DNA of 64,000 nucleotides from contig NZ_JAJJMN010000001.1 in assembly GCF_020905335.1 (NCBI RefSeq), positions 620,001 to 684,000 on the forward strand. Reading direction: 5' to 3'. Under the pieces are notes generated by a model that saw only the letters and a list, made by a program, of their open reading frames with translations, made no database searches and was not told the DNA's origin. A program made the translations under genes and the position numbers. The DNA is from Flavobacterium lipolyticum. Its GTDB lineage: Bacteria; Bacteroidota; Bacteroidia; Flavobacteriales; Flavobacteriaceae. Shown one piece after another: positions 42,126-50,610 of the stretch. Every line of letters starts with the position of its first letter. The first letter of the stretch is position 1.

Positions 42126-42133
42126 CAAAAATA
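42126..42133 (-). promoter_or_regulatory. -7 box TATTTTTG of the TrmH-family gene
   Basis: Read on the minus strand. The last G of the box would place transcription near 42119, giving a leader of only 6-12 nt before ATG 42113 or 42107. The TTG at 42128 lies inside the box and is not a plausible start. Confidence 0.5.
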
Positions 42134-42215
42134 CACTTTATTTATTAAAGAGATTTATTTTTTTGTAAGAAAAAACACCTTCAGATAAAACAAAAAGAAA
42201 AACTGAGATCTTTTT

Positions 42216-43184
42216 TCAATGTGACGCATCTTCTACAAAAATATTCCCCAGTTTTTCATGCAAATTGTTTACCAATGTCAAATCGATTTCTAAGGCTTCC
42301 TCTTTAAACGAATCGCCTTCAAAAGTGGCATTTCCATTTTTAGAGTGTCTGTTGAGTCTTTCATACATTTTTTCAAGTTCATTGGTACTGTAATCAATAT
42401 TAATAAAGGAAATATACTTTTCGATGACGCTTCTCATACCATCGTTATAATTGAGTTTTACGACATTTTGATCTGTTTCATAAAAATCCAGAAAACCCTG
42501 AAAATACTTCCCTAAGACCAAGGCTCCATATTGCTGGAAACTGATCTCGCTAATTTCTCTGGCGGTAATCCCAAAAACTTCCGGCGGTAATAAATTTGGA
42601 ACCATGTGCATCCCCATCATTTTTTGATGTGATTTTAAGACTTCACCCGGATTCCTAAAAAGCAAAGCAAAAGGCAGCCCGGAAAATATTGACCTCAGAT
42701 ATCCGGCTTTAAAAATATGCCAGGCATCTAATTTTACAATTAAATTCTTTTGTTCCGGAAATCTTTTTTGACCTAAGAATTTCAAAGCCGATTGTAAAAG
42801 CACGCTTTTTTTATCTGTTCCAAAATTATGACTCCTTAAAATTTCATCGATAAGAGGTGCTTCCGAAATCATAATATTCTCCTTCGAAGTTGCCAGCGAT
42901 TGACTCAGCATTGTAGAACCACATCGGGAAACATGAAATACGAGTGATTTTAAATCTGCCGAAACCAATTCGTTTGACCAGTCTACTAAATTTTCTACCG
43001 TACTAACAATTTTAAATGATGTTGAATTATAGGCATGACTCTTACATTTCGAAATGGTTTCATCAAAAAAAGGATCGACATATCTTTTATCAGCCAGGTA
43101 CAGCCATTCCAGATAAACTTCATTTTCTTTTTCGATTAATTTATAGGGAATCCAATTTAGTAAAGGATGATTTGTGTTTTCCAT
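42216..43184 (-). CDS. sulfotransferase-like protein
   Basis: A 322-residue protein from ATG 43184 (MENTNHPLLNWIPY); an upstream in-frame extension overlaps the preceding gene and looks spurious. The PAPS 5'-phosphosulfate-binding loop is SRCGSTMLSQSLATS, with the usual Arg-Cys-Gly-Ser-Thr, and the 3'-phosphate-binding region is probably LLFRNPGEVLKSHQKM. Sulfotransferases move a sulfo group from PAPS to hydroxyl or amine acceptors. It follows the aspartyl/asparaginyl hydroxylase-like gene by 13 bp and an APS kinase beyond, so sulfation is strongly supported while the acceptor is unknown. Confidence 0.85.
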   Translation of the reverse strand: MENTNHPLLNWIPYKLIEKENEVYLEWLYLADKRYVDPFFDETISKCKSHAYNSTSFKIVSTVENLVDWSNELVSADLKSLVFHVSRCGSTMLSQSLATSKENIMISEAPLIDEILRSHNFGTDKKSVLLQSALKFLGQKRFPEQKNLIVKLDAWHIFKAGYLRSIFSGLPFALLFRNPGEVLKSHQKMMGMHMVPNLLPPEVFGITAREISEISFQQYGALVLGKYFQGFLDFYETDQNVVKLNYNDGMRSVIEKYISFINIDYSTNELEKMYERLNRHSKNGNATFEGDSFKEEALEIDLTLVNNLHEKLGNIFVEDASH

Positions 43185-43197
43185 TCTTCGGTATTTA

Positions 43198-43884
43198 TTA
43201 GGATTGCAAATCGGCAATAATCTGAGCTCCAGCTGCCGACGGGTTTCGGGAAAGTTCTGCAATAATCATTTGTTTTACCTCATCAGAATATTGCTCTTTT
43301 TCTCGGGAATAATGAATATCAAAGCCCATTTCAGCAAACAATTGATCGGACCAGTCATTTCGGACACAATCCAACGTAAGATGAATACGTGCCTCAGCAC
43401 TTTTATTCTCTACACTATGGGGAAGCTGAAAATTTGCGTACCAGCACTCCCCTATTTTCATGGGAACCAGTTTTTTATCCACATAAAAAAGTACATCAGA
43501 ATTGGTTATGATCGGAACGTGAATTCTAAAAAACCCATCTTCATAAGAGGTATCGTTATCCGTATGTTCTTTTATTTCGCTTTGCGGTCCTAACCTGAGC
43601 AAACGCACAGCTTCCTTCTCGCACTGAAACCAATCCATGATCTCCTTAAAATAAGGACATTTCTCCAGTAATGCTGTGTTTTTATACTCTTGATTAGCAA
43701 AAGAGGTAATATCGTTTACTAAACCGGACTGTGACCTTAAGGATACACTTGTCCAATTGCCGCTATAGTCGCCAGTATTAAAATGGGGCGTCCAGAGATC
43801 ATTTTCGCATATTGCCAGTTCTTTTTGCAATTTATCTGCTAAAAAAGAAACAGGAAGTTTACTGGAAGAAGGGTTCATAAGCAT
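43198..43884 (-). CDS. aspartyl/asparaginyl beta-hydroxylase domain protein
   Basis: A 228-residue double-stranded beta-helix oxygenase. Iron ligands and 2-oxoglutarate contacts are seen in SEIKEHTDNDTSYEDG (His and Asp), FRIHVPIITNSD and WYANFQLPHSVENKS followed by ARIHLTLD (His, Arg). Members hydroxylate beta-carbons of Asp or Asn side chains in proteins or small molecules. Here it sits between an APS kinase and a sulfotransferase gene. A plausible but unproven scheme is that a hydroxyl added by this enzyme becomes the sulfation site. Confidence 0.85.
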   Translation of the reverse strand: MLMNPSSSKLPVSFLADKLQKELAICENDLWTPHFNTGDYSGNWTSVSLRSQSGLVNDITSFANQEYKNTALLEKCPYFKEIMDWFQCEKEAVRLLRLGPQSEIKEHTDNDTSYEDGFFRIHVPIITNSDVLFYVDKKLVPMKIGECWYANFQLPHSVENKSAEARIHLTLDCVRNDWSDQLFAEMGFDIHYSREKEQYSDEVKQMIIAELSRNPSAAGAQIIADLQS

Positions 43885-44000
43885 TAAAAAATTAAATTAG
43901 ACGGTATGCTTTGGGGTTTGTAAATATAAAAAAATTACAAACGCTTTATCATCAAAGAAATAAGTAAAATAAATAGTATTTGGGAACCTGATTTTAAAGA

Positions 44001-44534
44001 TCAAGCCAAATCAGGTAAACTGTTTAAAATAAAATGATACAGTTTATGAGTCGAAACCGGAACGCTTTCTACATCAGTTTTCAGCACTAAATCTGGTTGT
44101 AACGGAGTTTCAAAAATATCGCTTATACCGGTAAAATTCTTTATTTTATCAGGATCATTATCCGATAATAATGCTTTTTTATACAACCCCTTAGGATCTC
44201 TTTCGATTAAATTATCGATCGAACAATCTAAATATACAGTTCTGACAAATTCATGATTGCGCAATTCGTTTCTCAGGTTTTCATATGGATTTATAACTGA
44301 CATCAAAACGATCGTGTCCGATACAACAAAATTTCGTCCAACATTAAAAAGACGTCTGACATTTTCGCAGCGGTCTTCTTTAGAAAATCCCAGGTCTTTA
44401 CAGATGGTTTTCCGATATACATCGCCATCAATTATCTCGACTTTATACTTTTTTTCTATTAAAAGCTGTCGAACATTTTCAGCTAATGTTGTTTTACCCG
44501 AACCCGATAATCCTGTAAATTGTATTAAAATCAT
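44001..44534 (-). CDS. cysC: adenylyl-sulfate kinase
   Basis: A 177-residue APS kinase with P-loop GLSGSGKTT (residues 8-16), IDGDVYR, KDLGFSKEDRCENVRRL and the RDPKGLYKKA / FTGI motifs all in order. It phosphorylates adenosine 5'-phosphosulfate to PAPS, the sulfo donor for sulfotransferases or reductive assimilation. No ATP sulfurylase or PAPS reductase is near, while a sulfotransferase lies two genes downstream, so a dedicated PAPS supply is likely. The gap of ~115 bp to the hydroxylase gene leaves room for separate transcription. Confidence 0.9.
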   Translation of the reverse strand: MILIQFTGLSGSGKTTLAENVRQLLIEKKYKVEIIDGDVYRKTICKDLGFSKEDRCENVRRLFNVGRNFVVSDTIVLMSVINPYENLRNELRNHEFVRTVYLDCSIDNLIERDPKGLYKKALLSDNDPDKIKNFTGISDIFETPLQPDLVLKTDVESVPVSTHKLYHFILNSLPDLA

Positions 44535-44709
44535 TTAAAATTTCTTTTCTTTTATTGCTCACTAAAACTAGATAATTTGTAAGACCGAAACAATAAGTAT
44601 AAATACGCTTTTATCGGTTATCTAAACTATTAAAAAAAATGTAATGGTAATACTGCTATTCTGAAACTAAATGGAGAAATCACTATTTTTATCCTTTAAT
44701 TACACTACA

Positions 44710-45408
44710 ATGAAAAAGAAATTAGTGGTTTTAACCGGAGCCGGAATTAGTGCTGAAAGCGGGATCAAAACTTTTCGCGACAGTGATGGTTTATGGGAAG
44801 GTCATGATGTGATGGAAGTTGCCACTCCTGAAGGCTGGAGAAAAAATCAGGAATTGGTTCTGGACTTTTACAACAAAAGACGCCAGCAGCTTAAGGAAGT
44901 AGAACCCAATTCAGGACATAACATTCTAGCCGAACTAGAGCATGATTTTGATGTGCACATCATCACCCAAAATGTAGACAATCTGCATGAGCGTGCCGGA
45001 AGCACCAAAGTCCTGCATTTACATGGAGAATTACTAAAGGTACGAAGCACTCAAAATCGCAACTTAATTTTAGACTGGACAGAAGACCTCTATACTGGTG
45101 ATCTGGACCCAAACGGACATCAGCTTCGCCCTCATATTGTATGGTTTGGCGAAGACGTTCCTGCTCTTGAAGAAGCCATCAACATTACCGAAACAGCTGA
45201 TTATTTTGCCGTTATTGGAACATCGCTACAAGTATATCCGGCGGCAGGATTAATTTCATATACGCCCTCTGTCACACCTGTTTTCTATATTGATCCAAAT
45301 CCAATCAGCATCCCAAACCTTCGTAATAAAGTAGACGTAATTGCCGAAGTCGCCTCAAAAGGTGTAGCCACTTTAAGAGATCGTTTAAAATCTGGTTTTA
45401 GTTTTTAA
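44710..45408 (+). CDS. cobB: cysteine-free NAD-dependent deacylase (sirtuin)
   Basis: A 232-residue sirtuin from ATG 44710 (MKKKLVVLTGAGISAESG). NAD contacts are GAGISAESGIKTFRDS, the catalytic His is in HLHGEL, and TQNVDNLHERAG is the nicotinamide pocket. FYNKRRQQL supplies the Tyr-x-x-Arg pair that marks class III (desuccinylase/demalonylase) members. The four zinc-binding cysteines of most sirtuins are missing; the segment between VRSTQNRN and RPHIVWFGE is short and the protein contains no Cys at all. It would remove acyl groups from lysines in the cytoplasm. Confidence 0.9.
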   Translation: MKKKLVVLTGAGISAESGIKTFRDSDGLWEGHDVMEVATPEGWRKNQELVLDFYNKRRQQLKEVEPNSGHNILAELEHDFDVHIITQNVDNLHERAGSTKVLHLHGELLKVRSTQNRNLILDWTEDLYTGDLDPNGHQLRPHIVWFGEDVPALEEAINITETADYFAVIGTSLQVYPAAGLISYTPSVTPVFYIDPNPISIPNLRNKVDVIAEVASKGVATLRDRLKSGFSF

Positions 45409-45482
45409 GTCCTTAGTGATTAGTCCTTAGCCTCGAGAATAAAACAAACATCTAAGGACTAATCACTAATCACTAAGAACTA
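45408..45482 (+). terminator. long inverted repeat after the sirtuin gene
   Basis: GTGATTAGTCCTTAG (45416-45430) pairs perfectly with CTAAGGACTAATCAC (45452-45466), loop of ~21 bases, and a further CACTAAG partly duplicates the stem. A T-rich stretch follows near 45484. Likely terminator or palindromic repeat. Confidence 0.65.
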
Positions 45483-45507
45483 TCCTTTTTTATCCACAAA
45501 TTCTGTT

Positions 45508-45515
45508 TATATTTG
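45508..45515 (+). promoter_or_regulatory. -7 box TATATTTG of purB
   Basis: A TAnnTTTG match 25 bp before ATG 45541, giving a leader of ~19 nt. Confidence 0.5.
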
Positions 45516-45540
45516 TGCCTTTCGAACAAACAACATAACA

Positions 45541-46887
45541 ATGACTACTTTAAACGAATTGAATGCTATATCTCCAATTGACGGAAGATATAGAAATAAA
45601 ACCCTTTCATTAGCACCATTTTTCTCTGAGGAAGCTTTAATCAAATACCGGGTACTGGTTGAAATTGAATATTTCATCGCTTTGTGCGAAGTACCTTTGC
45701 CACAGCTTTCGGACGTAAATCCTGATCTGTTTGAAAGTTTAAGAAACATCTATAAAAATTTCTCTACTGAAGATGCTCTTTGGATTAAAGAAACCGAAAA
45801 AGTAACCAATCACGATGTAAAAGCCGTAGAATACTTTATCAAAGATGCTTTCGAAAAACTGGGTTTATCTCAATACAAAGAATTCATTCACTTCGGATTA
45901 ACTTCTCAGGATATCAACAACACTGCGATTCCACTTTCAACAAAAGAAGCGTTTGAGCAGGTTTATATGCCTTCGTTAATTGCTTTAATTTCTAAATTAA
46001 AAGAACTAAGCGTAGAATGGGCAGCTATTCCAATGTTGGCACGCACACACGGACAGCCTGCTTCTCCTACTCGTTTAGGAAAAGAAATTTTAGTTTTTGT
46101 AGAGCGTTTAGAAGAACAAATGCGTTTGTTATTTAATATTCCGTTTGCTGCTAAATTTGGTGGTGCAACCGGAAATTACAATGCACATCACGTAGCTTAC
46201 CCACAGATCGACTGGAAACAGTTTGGTAATAAATTTGTAGAAACGGATCTTGGCTTACACCATTCCTTCCCTACCACTCAAATCGAACATTATGACCATT
46301 TTGCTGCATTCTTCGATGCTTTAAAAAGAATCAATACGATCATCATCGATTTAGATCGTGATATCTGGACGTATGTTTCGATGGATTATTTCAAACAAAA
46401 AATCAAAGCGGGAGAAATTGGCTCCTCTGCTATGCCACATAAAGTAAACCCTATTGATTTCGAAAATTCAGAAGGAAACTTAGGAATTGCGAATGCTATT
46501 TTTGAGCATTTAGCCGCAAAATTACCGGTTTCGAGATTGCAGCGTGATTTAACAGACAGCACCGTTTTACGTAATATCGGAGTTCCAATGGGACATACCA
46601 TTATTGCTTTTGAGGCTTCTTTAAAAGGTTTAAACAAATTATTGCTGAATGAAGCTAAATTTGCTGAAGATTTAGAGAAAAACTGGGCTGTTGTAGCCGA
46701 AGCAATTCAAACAATCCTTCGTCGTGAGGCTTATCCAAATCCGTATGAAGCCTTGAAAGGTTTAACCAGAACAAATGAAGCAATTGACAAAAATGCCATT
46801 CATAATTTTATTGCTACTTTAGAAGTTTCTGATGCTGTCAGAGCCGAATTATTAGCCATTACCCCTAGTAATTATGTGGGAATTTAA
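45541..46887 (+). CDS. purB: adenylosuccinate lyase
   Basis: A 448-residue fumarase/aspartase-superfamily enzyme. The N-terminus LNAISPIDGRY and the signature SSAMPHKVNPIDFENSEGN identify PurB rather than argininosuccinate lyase or fumarase; further conserved blocks are HFGLTSQDINNTA and MLARTHGQPASPT. It splits adenylosuccinate to AMP plus fumarate and SAICAR to AICAR in purine synthesis. It has its own promoter and a strong terminator, so it appears monocistronic. Confidence 0.97.
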   Translation: MTTLNELNAISPIDGRYRNKTLSLAPFFSEEALIKYRVLVEIEYFIALCEVPLPQLSDVNPDLFESLRNIYKNFSTEDALWIKETEKVTNHDVKAVEYFIKDAFEKLGLSQYKEFIHFGLTSQDINNTAIPLSTKEAFEQVYMPSLIALISKLKELSVEWAAIPMLARTHGQPASPTRLGKEILVFVERLEEQMRLLFNIPFAAKFGGATGNYNAHHVAYPQIDWKQFGNKFVETDLGLHHSFPTTQIEHYDHFAAFFDALKRINTIIIDLDRDIWTYVSMDYFKQKIKAGEIGSSAMPHKVNPIDFENSEGNLGIANAIFEHLAAKLPVSRLQRDLTDSTVLRNIGVPMGHTIIAFEASLKGLNKLLLNEAKFAEDLEKNWAVVAEAIQTILRREAYPNPYEALKGLTRTNEAIDKNAIHNFIATLEVSDAVRAELLAITPSNYVGI

Positions 46888-46909
46888 AGAAAACCTAAAA
46901 TATTTTCTC

Positions 46910-46941
46910 AAAAAAAGCTATCTTTATCGATAGCTTTTTTT
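46910..46941 (+). terminator. rho-independent terminator of purB
   Basis: AGCTATC (46916-46922) and GATAGCT (46929-46935) with loop TTTATC, preceded by A6 and followed by T6. Confidence 0.9.
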
Positions 46942-47115
46942 ATTTACAAATTGTATTAAAAAATTAGTCCTGTTGATTCACTCCACTTTTGTTTTTCAAA
47001 GGAGTTCAGTGAATTTATTTGCCATGAAAAACTGTTATTTCCAAACGCCGTATCTTTTTTAGCAAAACACTGAAACAAAAAGCCGGATGATTTTCTTAAC
47101 AAAAAACACTACTCT

Positions 47116-49353
47116 ATGATCGCATTAAACGCCGCCACCGCATCTACCCACCACTTACAACCTCTAATTAGCGACTTAGGTCTCATCCTGCTGACTGCAG
47201 GAATTGCCGTTCTGTTATTTAGATTAATCAAACAACCTCTGGTTTTAGGTTATCTAATAGCGGGTTTTTTGGCCGGAAATCATTTTGATTTCTTTCCTAC
47301 CATTACTGAAATGAAAAGTGTTGAAGTTTGGGCAGAAATTGGTGTAATCGTTTTACTATTTAGTTTAGGTCTTGAATTTAGTTTTAAAAAGCTAATGAAA
47401 GTTGGAGGAACCGCTTCCATAACAGCTATTACTCAAATTGTAACGATGGTCGTCATGGGTTATATGGTCGGGCGCTGGATGGGCTGGGAACAAATGGACA
47501 GTATCTTCTTAGGTGTTATACTTTCTATTTCTTCGACAACTATTATCCTGAAAACCTTTGATGAACTAGGCGTAAAAGCTCAAAAATTTGCCGGAATTGT
47601 AATTGGGTCTTTAATTGTGCAGGATCTTGTTGCTATTTTGATGATGGTGTTACTTTCAACCATTGCTGTAAGTCAGCAATTTTCAGGAAGTGAACTGATG
47701 ATGTCTGTGCTAAAACTGATTTTCTTCCTGACCGTATGGTTTCTGGGCGGAATCTTTTTTATCCCAACCTTACTTAAAAAAGCCAAACATTTACTAACAG
47801 ACGAAATGTTGCTGATTATTTCGCTTGCCCTTTGTTTAACTATGGTAAGTTTTGCCGCAAATGTTGGTTTCTCACCTGCTTTGGGCGCTTTTATCATGGG
47901 ATCTATCATTGCCGAAACGACTCAGGCAGAGCACATCGAACATCTTATAAAACCTATAAAAGATCTATTTGGAGCTATTTTCTTTGTATCAGTTGGAATG
48001 CTTATCGACCCTAAAATGCTATACACGCATGCACTGCCTGTCGCTATTTTAACTTTGGTAACCATCATAGGTCAGTCTGTCAGTTCGACTATTGGTGCAT
48101 TACTGGCCGGACAACCTTTAAAACAATCTGTACAAACAGGGATGAGTTTATCTCAAATCGGGGAGTTTTCGTTTATCATTGCTACATTGGGAATGACACT
48201 AAATGTAACCAGCTCCTTTTTATATCCGGTAGTTGTTGCCGTTTCGGCCATCACTACTTTTACAACGCCGTTTATGGTCAAATATGCCGTGCCATTTTCT
48301 GATTTTCTGGAACGAAAACTTCCCAAAAGATGGGTTAAAAACATTAATCGTTACAGTGTCAATGCACAGGCGATAAAATCAGTCAGTGTTTGGCAAAAAG
48401 TGCTTAATGCCTATATCATTCAAATCGTTCTGCATACTATTATTATTACAGCAATTATTTTATTATCGGTAAAATTTGTTGCGCCTTTAGTTGCTGAAAC
48501 AAGATTCGGAAATACATTGGCAGCTCTTATCACCCTGGTAATTATTGCGCCATTCTTATGGGCACTCTCCCTTCGAAGAGTGGCAGTAGAAGAAGTCGAT
48601 TCTTTATGGGAAGAACGTAAATACCGTGGTGCAATATTGATGCTGATTCTCATTAGAATGAGTCTCGGATTGTTCTTAATCGGATTTTTACTAAACATTT
48701 TCTTCTCTCCTTTAGTTGCCTTTATTGCTTTGGTTGTTGCTATTGTGGTCTATCAAATATTCCCTAAAAAATTAAACGAACAATACCATAAAATTGAAAG
48801 CCATTTTCTTAAAAATTTAAATGATCGCGAAAACAAAAAAATCGACAGACGTTACGCTAATTTAATGCCATGGGACGGTCACATGTCTTTTTTTGATATT
48901 GGGACAGAATCCAATTTAGTGGGTAAAACTCTAGAAGAACTGCGTATTCGTGAATCGATGGGAATCAATATTGCTTACATCAAACGAGGAGATATTACAA
49001 TTCCAATTCCAACTAAAAACGAACGTCTGTTTCCCGGTGATGAAATTTGTGTTATCGGTACCGATGCTCAGGTTACTGAATTCAATAAATACCTCAATCA
49101 AAATGAAATTGAGGCTCCGGCAAAAGTAGAAGAAACAGATATTGTTTTACGTCAATTTGAAGTTTCTCCCGAAGATTTTGTACAAAAAAGCATTGGTCAA
49201 TTCCGTACAAAAACCAATGGTATGGTGGTTGGAATTGAGCGAAATGGAAATAGGATTCTGAATCCGGAATCAAGCTTAATTTTAGAAAAAAATGATATTC
49301 TTTGGGTTGTAGGAGATAAAAAGAAAATGGCCGAATTGGTCAAAAGTCACTAA
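47116..49353 (+). CDS. KefB-type cation:proton antiporter with two TrkA-C domains
   Basis: A 745-residue CPA2-type membrane antiporter with ~12-13 membrane segments (residues ~20-400; FSLGLEFSFKKLMK and SSTTIILKTFDELG typical), a further hydrophobic region (~435-555), and a cytoplasmic end with two TrkA-C-like domains (~600-660 and ~670-745, FDIGTESNLVGKTLEEL and FEVSPEDFVQKSIGQF). There is no NAD-binding RCK-N domain, unlike KefB/KefC. It probably exchanges K+ or Na+ for H+, with the TrkA-C domains sensing a ligand. Confidence 0.9.
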   Translation: MIALNAATASTHHLQPLISDLGLILLTAGIAVLLFRLIKQPLVLGYLIAGFLAGNHFDFFPTITEMKSVEVWAEIGVIVLLFSLGLEFSFKKLMKVGGTASITAITQIVTMVVMGYMVGRWMGWEQMDSIFLGVILSISSTTIILKTFDELGVKAQKFAGIVIGSLIVQDLVAILMMVLLSTIAVSQQFSGSELMMSVLKLIFFLTVWFLGGIFFIPTLLKKAKHLLTDEMLLIISLALCLTMVSFAANVGFSPALGAFIMGSIIAETTQAEHIEHLIKPIKDLFGAIFFVSVGMLIDPKMLYTHALPVAILTLVTIIGQSVSSTIGALLAGQPLKQSVQTGMSLSQIGEFSFIIATLGMTLNVTSSFLYPVVVAVSAITTFTTPFMVKYAVPFSDFLERKLPKRWVKNINRYSVNAQAIKSVSVWQKVLNAYIIQIVLHTIIITAIILLSVKFVAPLVAETRFGNTLAALITLVIIAPFLWALSLRRVAVEEVDSLWEERKYRGAILMLILIRMSLGLFLIGFLLNIFFSPLVAFIALVVAIVVYQIFPKKLNEQYHKIESHFLKNLNDRENKKIDRRYANLMPWDGHMSFFDIGTESNLVGKTLEELRIRESMGINIAYIKRGDITIPIPTKNERLFPGDEICVIGTDAQVTEFNKYLNQNEIEAPAKVEETDIVLRQFEVSPEDFVQKSIGQFRTKTNGMVVGIERNGNRILNPESSLILEKNDILWVVGDKKKMAELVKSH

Positions 49354-49386
49354 GGCGCTGAGATACTAAGGTCCTAAGATGCTAAG

Positions 49387-49426
49387 AAAAAAAAGCTCCA
49401 TACAAAAAAATGTATGGAGCTTTTTT
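49387..49426. terminator. bidirectional terminator
   Basis: GCTCCATACA and TGTATGGAGC separated by A6, with A and T runs outside. It serves the antiporter (plus) and the chitinase gene (minus), which converge here. Confidence 0.92.
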
Positions 49427-49437
49427 ATAGTAATACC

Positions 49438-50601
49438 TTATTTAAACGGTTGCATTTTATCGCATTGGCATTCACAATTAGGGTCACTGGTGTTGAGAAC
49501 AGTTAAATATCTTTGATAAAAACCTCTTCTTGATTGTGTTTTATCACTATCTGCTTTATTGCATTCTAAAGCACCATTGATAATATTAATTGTCGCTCCA
49601 AACCCGGGTTTACGTCCCTCATTAATATCCTGTTGGGTAGGCAGCCACTGACCAACCATTACCGCATGACACGAAGGTTTAGGAGCCTGTGGTGTCATCC
49701 AAAACCATATAGCAGTCTGGAACGCCAAAGCCGCATCTTTGGCTACATTTTCAGGATTCTTAAGCAGTACGTTTTTATCTCCATATAAAAATTCACTTAT
49801 CTGCCCATAATTATAATTCCAACTCAACTGTATGGGGCCTCGACCGTGGTAGGATTTCTTTACTACCGGAGGATAAGCCACGTTATTCTCATCTCTGTAA
49901 CCTGTGGTACTATTTTCATCATAGCCTACCTCTTCACGAAAGTGTAAACCCCATGAATAGGCTCCTCCCGGTGCCGTTGACCAGCCACCCGTAGTTTCAT
50001 GAGATATATTAGCAAGAAAAGCGGCTAGTTCTCTTTTTCGTACTTCCAAAGAACCAATGCTTATAAAATCTGCATAATCAACTTCTTGTCTCACTACAGT
50101 ATTATTGTTCCAGGAAGCACTGAAATCGGCATCTTCTTTAATCACTTTTGTTTCATTAGTCGATTTTTTAGTACGGGTTATTTTCTGAAACCACCCTTTT
50201 CTTTCGATAACAACCTTTAGGTCTGCCATAAGATCAACTGCTTTCATCAACGCATCGTAGGTATAAAAATCTTTTGAAGGATTCACTATCCAGTTATTGC
50301 TCTGCTCTGCTCCATAACGATAAGGGAACAACTCCTGAAATTGCTGTTTACTTATAAGGTCTTTAAGCCCTGCATTATTCCCTGGAGTACTTGGAGTATC
50401 CGGCTTTTGAGGTTCTTCACCAGGTTTAGGATTTTCTATCGTAGGATCCTTCTTTTCTTGCAGATTATCATGACTACAAGAAAATAGTACCGAAAAGAAA
50501 CAAAATAAAACAGGTAAGAAAACAAGTGGCGTAAACCTCCTTAATAAGGTTTGTTTTTTAGTAACATCGCCTTTACAATTCGTATGGTGTTTTTTAGTCA
50601 T
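49438..50601 (-). CDS. GH19 chitinase-like lipoprotein
   Basis: A 387-residue lipoprotein (long charged N-terminus, then hydrophobic segment and lipobox LFSC). After an acidic, Pro-rich linker (KDPTIENPKPGEEPQKPD) the catalytic region starts ~residue 75. NISHETTGGW holds the general-acid Glu, HFREEVGYD a second acidic pair, and SYHGRGPIQLSWNYNYG plus NIINGALECNK complete the GH19 signature. GH19 enzymes cleave chitin by inversion and some are lysozyme-like. A surface lipoprotein form suggests use against fungal or insect chitin or bacterial wall. It lies 9 bp after a metalloprotease-like lipoprotein gene, so co-expression is probable. Confidence 0.88.
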   Translation of the reverse strand: MTKKHHTNCKGDVTKKQTLLRRFTPLVFLPVLFCFFSVLFSCSHDNLQEKKDPTIENPKPGEEPQKPDTPSTPGNNAGLKDLISKQQFQELFPYRYGAEQSNNWIVNPSKDFYTYDALMKAVDLMADLKVVIERKGWFQKITRTKKSTNETKVIKEDADFSASWNNNTVVRQEVDYADFISIGSLEVRKRELAAFLANISHETTGGWSTAPGGAYSWGLHFREEVGYDENSTTGYRDENNVAYPPVVKKSYHGRGPIQLSWNYNYGQISEFLYGDKNVLLKNPENVAKDAALAFQTAIWFWMTPQAPKPSCHAVMVGQWLPTQQDINEGRKPGFGATINIINGALECNKADSDKTQSRRGFYQRYLTVLNTSDPNCECQCDKMQPFK

Positions 50602-50610
50602 AATGCAATT

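Noticed and set aside
43185..43262. N-terminal extension of the sulfotransferase
   Set aside because: It overlaps the hydroxylase gene and starts without a promoter; ATG 43184 after a 13-bp gap fits better.
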